From: Capsicum annuum
Lineage: Eukaryota; Streptophyta; Magnoliopsida; Solanales; Solanaceae
DNA length: 64,000 nt
Assembly: GCF_002878395.1 (NCBI RefSeq)
Contig: NW_025860786.1
Location: 383,429 to 447,428 of the forward strand
Direction of reading: 5' to 3'
The notes under the pieces are model-generated. The model was not told where the DNA came from, made no database searches, and saw only the letters and a program-made list of their open reading frames with translations. Position 1 is the stretch's first letter; every line of letters begins with the position of its first letter. Below are positions 59,307 to 64,000 of this stretch, piece by piece. The translations under genes and the position numbers were made by a program.

Positions 59307-61078
59307 ATGCCAAGAACCAGAAGTTTTGAAGGACCATTATTACCATTTAATTCAGAACCAAAACTAATCAGCAGAATAGCAGACCAGCAGGAGGCTAATT
59401 GGTTAGGAACCTTAGCTAGAGCTCAAGTGAATATGCAGAATGTCGGTCAACTAGTACGGCATCCAAATCCTGAGGTTGATGATTTGAGAGATGAGGAGTT
59501 GTTGAACCATGGTAACCCAAGGCGTGTAGACAAAATAGCTGCACTAGTACAACATAATGCTAATTGGAACCTTCTATTCTAAGGAAGGTAAGATCACTAG
59601 TCGGTCCAGTATGACCTCACTGATGATGATGATGGAATGGATGAAGCAGGTGCAACGGGTGCAATTATTCCTCCACTGTTAGCACCTGGGTCAAAATTTA
59701 ATATTACGAGTACTATGATTTAACTCCTTAATCTGAAGGGGTTGTTTGGTGGCCTACCTGGAGATGATCCAAACTTGCATCTAGTTGTCACCATCTGTAA
59801 ATCTATTGATTACTCCGAAGTGGGTTAGAATGCTATCTGTTTGAGATTATTTTCTCAGTCTATGTCTGGGGAGGTAATATTATGGCTAAATGAGCTGACA
59901 CCCAATTTTATCACCAACCGAAGGCAATTGAAAAGAGCTTACATTAAAAGGTTCTTTCCACCTTCCAGGGGGTACAATTGAGGGATGATATCAGTAACTT
60001 TAGAAAGCTCTAAACTGAGCCTTGCATGAAACCTGGGAGATATTTAAAAATAGTTGACACCGTGTCCGAACCATAATATGATGGACATACACTTGATAGA
60101 GACTTTGTACAGTGATCTTAACTCTGTGACTAAACCAATTGTAGATAATATTGTTGGTGGTTCATTTGTTTATCTTACATTCCCAGAGGCTTCAGAAATT
60201 CTAGAGATAATGACCAAACAGAGTCGGGTATGCCATACCAGAGACTTTATGGTAGCAAGCCCTGCTGTTTCTATGGGTATGAATGTAGAACAATGAAGAA
60301 GAGATGAGGAACATGATCAATACATGGCTCATCTAATAAAACAGATGGACTTGCTAACCAAGCATTTACTATCAGGTAAAACTAACTAAAGGTTGTGGGA
60401 TCGTAGGGAAAAGTGGAGTCTGACTTAAAAGAAGAGGTGAACTATGTAAATAATCAGGAGGGTTTCTGAGGCAATAGACAAGGAAATCAAGGATAGAATT
60501 ACTATGATAAGGTTGGATATAAGAATCAAGAGCAAGGAAATTGGAGGAGCAATAACGATAGAAGGGGGCTATATGTCCCTCCTAGAAAGTGTGAGGCTAC
60601 TACAAAAAGTTTTGAAAAGATGTCCATGGAGGACATGATGGCTAAATTTTTAAAGAGAGTAGAGGCTACCAACTCAGGGTTTAATACCATAAATACCAAT
60701 CTGTCCTCTATTAGTCAGTTGGTAAACTCGTACTCCACTATAATTAAATAGCTGGAATAGAAAATGAGCCAAATCTCTGTAGCGCAGAACCAGAAAAAGA
60801 GTGGAATATTACCTAGTGATATGGTCTAGAATCTACAGAATGATTGCTCATGTATGGTGATTACCACTAGAAGTTGTAAGATATTACTTGGCCCTTCTGT
60901 GGGCAAAAATATTGTTGATGACGTAGTAAATGATAAACCAGAAAAAGGTGGTCCAGTGAAGGCGGAGAAGTTGGAAAATCGTACTAATGCTTTAGAAAAG
61001 GGAACAGAGAAGGAAAAGGAGGTAGTGGTTACCACTATTCAAAATCCATTACCTTCCTTTCCTCAATGATTGAAGAAA
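59307..61078 (+). pseudogene. E14 gag (Athila-like), broken
   Basis: ATG at 59307 opens MPRTRSFEGPLLPFNSEP, with an open N-terminus of 91 codons. The core is read from about 59735: LFGGLPGDDPNLHLVV, SQSMSGEVILWLNELTPNFITNRRQLKRAYIKRFFPP (59850-59970). The open piece 60054-60296 (PCPNHNMMDIHLIETLYSDLN...GGSFVYLTFPEASEIL) is the second half of the core. The spacer holds the coiled segment MMAKFLKRVEATNSGF...SISQLVNSYST (60638-60748) and ends PLPSFPQ at 61069, the usual lead-in to protease. Stops are frequent and at least one frameshift lies near 60400. A splice-acceptor-like TTTTTTCTATAG ends 14 bases before the ATG. Related in order to the E10 gag. Confidence 0.85.
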
Positions 61079-61254
61079 AAAAATTAATGATGCAAAATTC
61101 AGAAAGTTCATGGCAATGCTCAAGAAATTACCAGTGAATATGCCATTGGTTGAGGCACTATAGCAAAGGCCAGGATATGATAAGCTTATAAAGGATCTGT
61201 TGACAAACTAAAGGGTAGTAAGATATTAGCTGGTGGACAATATCCACCATTGCA

Positions 61255-61689
61255 GTGTCAATCTACATGATCCTTAGTGTAAAAGAAGGCCGACCCTGGA
61301 GCATTACTATTCCATGTACAATCAGGCCTCTTGATATTGCTAAGGCCCTATGTGATCTAGGGGTGAGCATAAATCTGAATCCAGTAGCAATTTATAGAAA
61401 GCTGGGATTAGGAGATCGGACCCTGATAAACATGTGGCTAGTGATGGTGGATAGGTCTTTAAAGAAGACAATAGGAATACTACATGATGTATTGGTTAAG
61501 GTGGCTGACTTTATACTTCCTGATGATTTTGTAGTCCTTAACTATGATGTGCATTTTGAAGTACCCATTATTTTGGGTAGACCATTCCTCGTGACTGGGA
61601 GAGTGATAGTGGACATGGAGCTAAATGAGCTGAAGTTTAGGCTTAATGACAAAGAAGAAAGATTCACAATGCACTCACCCATGACATAA
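61255..61689 (+). CDS. E14 aspartic protease domain, open for 144 codons
   Basis: Open frame of 144 codons within the former gag-protease polyprotein. The protease signature is LCDLGVSINLNP near 61348-61383, with the catalytic Asp in D-L-G-V-S. VADFILPDDFVVL and EVPIILGRPFLVTGRVIVDMELNELKFR (61500-61645) follow, matching the usual order. The start Met is just the first in the open frame; the domain was made as part of a polyprotein with gag, which is broken upstream, so this is not an independent gene. It ends with a stop at 61687-61689 and, unlike in complete elements, RT does not follow. Confidence 0.7.
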   Translation: MSIYMILSVKEGRPWSITIPCTIRPLDIAKALCDLGVSINLNPVAIYRKLGLGDRTLINMWLVMVDRSLKKTIGILHDVLVKVADFILPDDFVVLNYDVHFEVPIILGRPFLVTGRVIVDMELNELKFRLNDKEERFTMHSPMT

Positions 61690-61800
61690 CAAAAGAAGAT
61701 GAATGTTTTCTCTATAGTTGATATATTCTATAAAGATGATAAAGAGGTATCAAAAGGTTGTCTCGATGTAGTCTGTGTAGTAAAGATAATCGAGATGTGT

Positions 61801-61840
61801 CACGATACTAAATCAGGCGCTATTGGGAGGCAACCCAAAT
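61801..61840 (+). other. Post-protease stem-loop block (E14)
   Basis: 'actaaatcaggcgct' followed by TTGGG-AGGCAA-CCCAA at 61823-61838, a perfect 5-bp stem. Compared with E3 copy 1, the first pair is T-A instead of A-T while the loop is identical. Confidence 0.7.
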
Positions 61841-61934
61841 TTTTATGTTTTTAAGCAAAGTTTTTTGATTTTTTGTAGTTAGGTTCTAGTATAAAGAAGG
61901 TGAAACTGATGTAGTCAACTCAAGAAAGTTGAAA

Positions 61935-62095
61935 CATGTTCTGATAAGACTAACAACGTTTGTGATAGGTTATCACACCTGTGACAAGTCATCAAATATG
62001 GCATCAGAGAATTCAATATGAGGCAACATACTGCCTTGAGATGACGACTTCATTGGTGACTTATCAGACATCTGATAATCTATCACGTGAAATTT
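61935..62095. repeat. Palindromic word cluster after the stem-loop block (E14)
   Basis: Contains CTGATAAG (61941), GTGATAGGTTATCACACC (61961-61978), GTGACTTATCAGAC (62056-62069) and CTGATAATCTATCACGTG (62072-62089). It is the same word family as the 90-bp and 92-bp arrays but without a fixed period. Confidence 0.6.
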
Positions 62096-62598
62096 GGGCC
62101 CAAAATTTAAAAAAAAAAAATCCAAGCCATCCCAGTCAACCTTTTCACCTTTGTGCATACTCTTTCTTCTCTCTTTTAAGTTTTATTTCCTTCCATAGTT
62201 AGTTTATTACCTTTCTTTTTTAAAAAATATTTCCAAGTAAAATAAGAAAAATATCCTTTCTTGTGAGAGGGGGTTTGAATTCAAAAAAATCAAGGACGCT
62301 CTTTCATCTACAAACTCTTCTTCACTCAAGTAACCAAGTAAAAGTCGTTCATCAGGTATGCTCAACACTTAACTCTTCTCTTCATTTTATAAGTGATGCA
62401 ACTAATGTAAATCATAGTTTCAAAGGGATTAAGGCAAGCATAACTTTCCATTATGTGAAAAAAGGCATCTAGGGTTTATAGCACTATATTGTGGGAAAGA
62501 ACACAGGTATTAGCTCAAGAACATAACTCCGTGCAATTCTAAAAAGAAAATGGTTTGATAATCAAGACTAAATTGAGCTGGGGATTGTATTCTGAACT
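62096..62598 (+). other. E14 non-coding leader of ORF3, first part
   Basis: AT-rich with no legible domain. Short open frames here (61981-62202, 62263-62472) have no family resemblance. Confidence 0.45.
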
Positions 62599-62945
62599 AA
62601 TGATATATTTGATAAGTTATCACACATATAACAACTTATATAACTATGTCGTCACAAGCTGGGGAAAATAGGCCTGTTCTATTTAAGGCTAACAATATCC
62701 CTGATAAGCTATTATGAATTTGACGGCTTATCAGACTATCTCATCATAAGTTAGGAAAAATAAGCATCTTCTATTTAAGGCTGATGATATGCCTGATAAG
62801 CTATCACGAATGTGATGGCTTATTAGACTATGTCGTCACAAGTTAGGAAAAATAAGCCTGTTTTATTTAAGGCTAACGGCACACCTGATAAGCTATCACA
62901 TTTGTGATGACTTATCAGAACATGTTGTCACAACTTTGCTCTGAT
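62599..62945. repeat. 92-bp tandem array with palindromes upstream of E14 ORF3
   Basis: GATAAG starts at 62611, 62703, 62795 and 62887, three steps of exactly 92. Each unit has a 34-base fold-back core. The best is 62885-62918, where arms CTGATAAGCTATCACA and TGTGATGACTTATCAG pair at 14 of 16 positions around a 2-base loop. Units also share 'ctatttaaggctaac' and 'gtcgtcacaag'. The array ends about 105 bases before the ORF3 ATG. Confidence 0.9.
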
Positions 62946-63051
62946 ACAATTATGAACCTTTTTTGAGGGATGTGGAATTATAATGACTAAAATTTTTGAG
63001 TAGTATGATCATGATTCAAAATAATTGATTTCGTTTGCTACAGTTCTCATA

Positions 63052-64000
63052 ATGGCACACAAAATAAAGAGTATCAAACCTACAAAGATAGTGACAAAGG
63101 GGAATGTACCTCGGAGACTCTTCAATGAGGGATCGAATTACAAGGTGAAGGAGCTACTATTTAGGAAGTAAAGGAAAAAGAAAAGAGCGAAAGAGCCTTC
63201 GCCACCTCCACCAGTTGAGGTTGAGGAGAGTGAAGAATGTGATACTGAAGCAATAACATCACTTGACAGTACGGCTTCTGAGTAGCCTGAGTCTGAGCAT
63301 TTTGAGTCTAGAGAGCCTGAGTCAGAGCAAGCTAATTTTGAGCAACCTAAATCTAAGGGACCATTATCTGAGTCCCTTTATGCTGAGCAACAGGATGATG
63401 AAGAATATCTGATTTAGGGAACTCGGTTTAAATGTAAGAACCCCAGGGTTTGAGATAGTGCTAGGTGGCAAATTCCCAAGCCACAAAAAATCTTCTATAA
63501 TGGGATTCTCAGAACTAAAAGAATAATCGTTAAAAGGACTATCTTTGATGAAAATAATATCATCACTACTGTGTTGAGAACATACCCTGAAGTGGAGTAT
63601 AAATTCCAAGACTACAACTTGGGATGGACCACGAAATGAGGAAGATTATTTTTCTCTACAATTGTTTGGGAGTTCTATGCAAACTATCAGGCTCGACTGG
63701 AGAACATGTGCAAAGAAGGAGAGAAATTTGTGGATCAACCTTTGTTGGATAAAGTTCTAGTATGGGGTGTGATGGTGGATCTCACAGAAATAACAATCAA
63801 CAGATTTCTTTATGGCCCCAAATTCATTCCTAAGGCTGCTTCACCTACCTTTTATGCTCATTTTAAGCATCGTACAAATCAACGGTCTTGGTTAGCCAAT
63901 ATCATAGCTAAAGGGAAACCTGAATGGCTGACCAACCCAAAATAAAGGATTTTCAAGGCCTCTCTGACTTAAGAAGCAAGGTTCTGGTGGGGTGTAGTGC
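63052..64000 (+). pseudogene. E14 ORF3, putative plant transposon protein type, one frame with seven stops
   Basis: ATG at 63052 (MAHKIKSIKPTK) opens a frame that can be followed without a frameshift to the window end, broken only by stop codons (seven by my reading, the first at 63169). The N-terminal third is basic, then Pro- and Glu-rich (EPSPPPPVEVEESEE, then repeated ESE/PE words). The conserved domain starts near 63664: WEFYANYQARLENMCKEG, PLLDKVLVWGVMVDLTEITINRFLYGP (63735-63815), WLANIIAKGKPEWLTNP, and RIFKASLT-EARFWWGVV at the edge. This class follows pol in Athila-like elements; its role is unknown, and it is only by position sometimes called env-like. ATG is preceded by a splice-acceptor-like TTTGCTACAG. 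The C-terminus lies outside the window. Confidence 0.75.

Larger units (their letters stand above)
57751..64000 (+). mobile_element. E14: Athila-like retrotransposon without RT or integrase, cut by window end
   Basis: Order from left: LTR (57751-59179), tRNA-Asp primer site, gag, protease, stem-loop block, palindrome-rich repeats, ORF3. Only about 110 bases separate the protease frame from the stem-loop block that follows integrase in E3, so the RT-RNase H-integrase segment (about 3 kb or more in relatives) is absent. Same reduced plan as E7. It is the best preserved Athila-like copy here: protease is open for 144 codons and ORF3 keeps a single frame. The right LTR lies outside the window. 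Confidence 0.75.

Noticed and set aside
62599..62945. CRISPR-like direct repeats
   Set aside because: The whole 92-bp unit is repeated, there are no unique spacers, and the context is a plant retrotransposon.
1..64000. An intact, previously undescribed gene system such as a defence or biosynthetic cluster
   Set aside because: Both strands were scanned for domain-like frames; everything coding that I could recognise is retrotransposon gag, pol or ORF3, and no open frame exceeds 216 codons.

Overview
This is plant nuclear DNA, AT-rich and consisting almost entirely of decayed, nested LTR retrotransposons. It looks like pericentromeric or other heterochromatic sequence of a dicot. My best guess is Solanaceae, because the ORF3 and gag wording resembles potato, tomato and pepper repeats as I remember them; that is inference and untested. 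I found no intact host gene, rRNA, tRNA, CRISPR or bacterial feature. Two groups make up nearly everything: chromodomain-bearing Ty3/gypsy elements (chromoviruses, initiator-Met tRNA primer) and Athila-like Ty3/gypsy elements (Asp-tRNA primer, with a third ORF after pol carrying the 'putative plant transposon protein' type domain).

Layout, elements numbered from the left. E1 (-) is cut by the window edge; its 5' LTR is 527-2842. E2 (+, chromovirus) has pol at 2844-5435 and a 3' LTR to about 8016. E3 (+, Athila-like) has pol at 8017-10345, two copies of a stem-loop motif, and an ORF3 start at 11009. E3 is broken by the 3' LTR of E4 (-) at 11040-12569. E5 (+, Athila-like) is split in three: pol at 13712-15650, ORF3 at 27122-29250, and 3' UTR plus LTR at 37328-40690. 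Into E5 are inserted E6 (-, a structurally complete chromovirus, 15796-25875, with paired LTRs, PBS and PPT) and E7 (+, 29391-37327, Athila-like with paired LTRs but no RT, RNase H or integrase). E8 is an LTR end plus PBS near 42165. E9 (+, chromovirus LTR 42182-45940 and a gag piece) abuts E10 (-, Athila-like gag, PBS, LTR 48550-49910). E11 (+) is an ORF3 at 50065-51230. 51231-54229 is non-coding and unassigned. E12 is an LTR 3' end at 55131. E13 (-) is an ORF3 start at 56013. E14 (+, 57751 to the window end) is Athila-like with LTR, PBS, gag, protease, stem-loop motif and ORF3, and again no RT or integrase.

How the parts relate: none of these elements could move by itself. Every coding region carries stops or frameshifts, and two of the three reverse transcriptases whose FxDD-type motif I located have lost a catalytic Asp. 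E7 and E14 share a reduced plan (LTR, Asp-tRNA PBS, gag, protease, stem-loop motif, ORF3) and would have needed RT and integrase supplied in trans. The least explained signals are: (a) a short stem-loop block with an almost fixed loop at the end of pol, or directly after protease, in three Athila-like elements; (b) arrays of element-specific, often palindromic words that occur in the LTR and again just upstream of ORF3 in the same element, clearest in E14 with 90-bp and 92-bp periods. Coordinates of degenerate boundaries are by eye; LTR ends marked approximate may be off by tens of bases.
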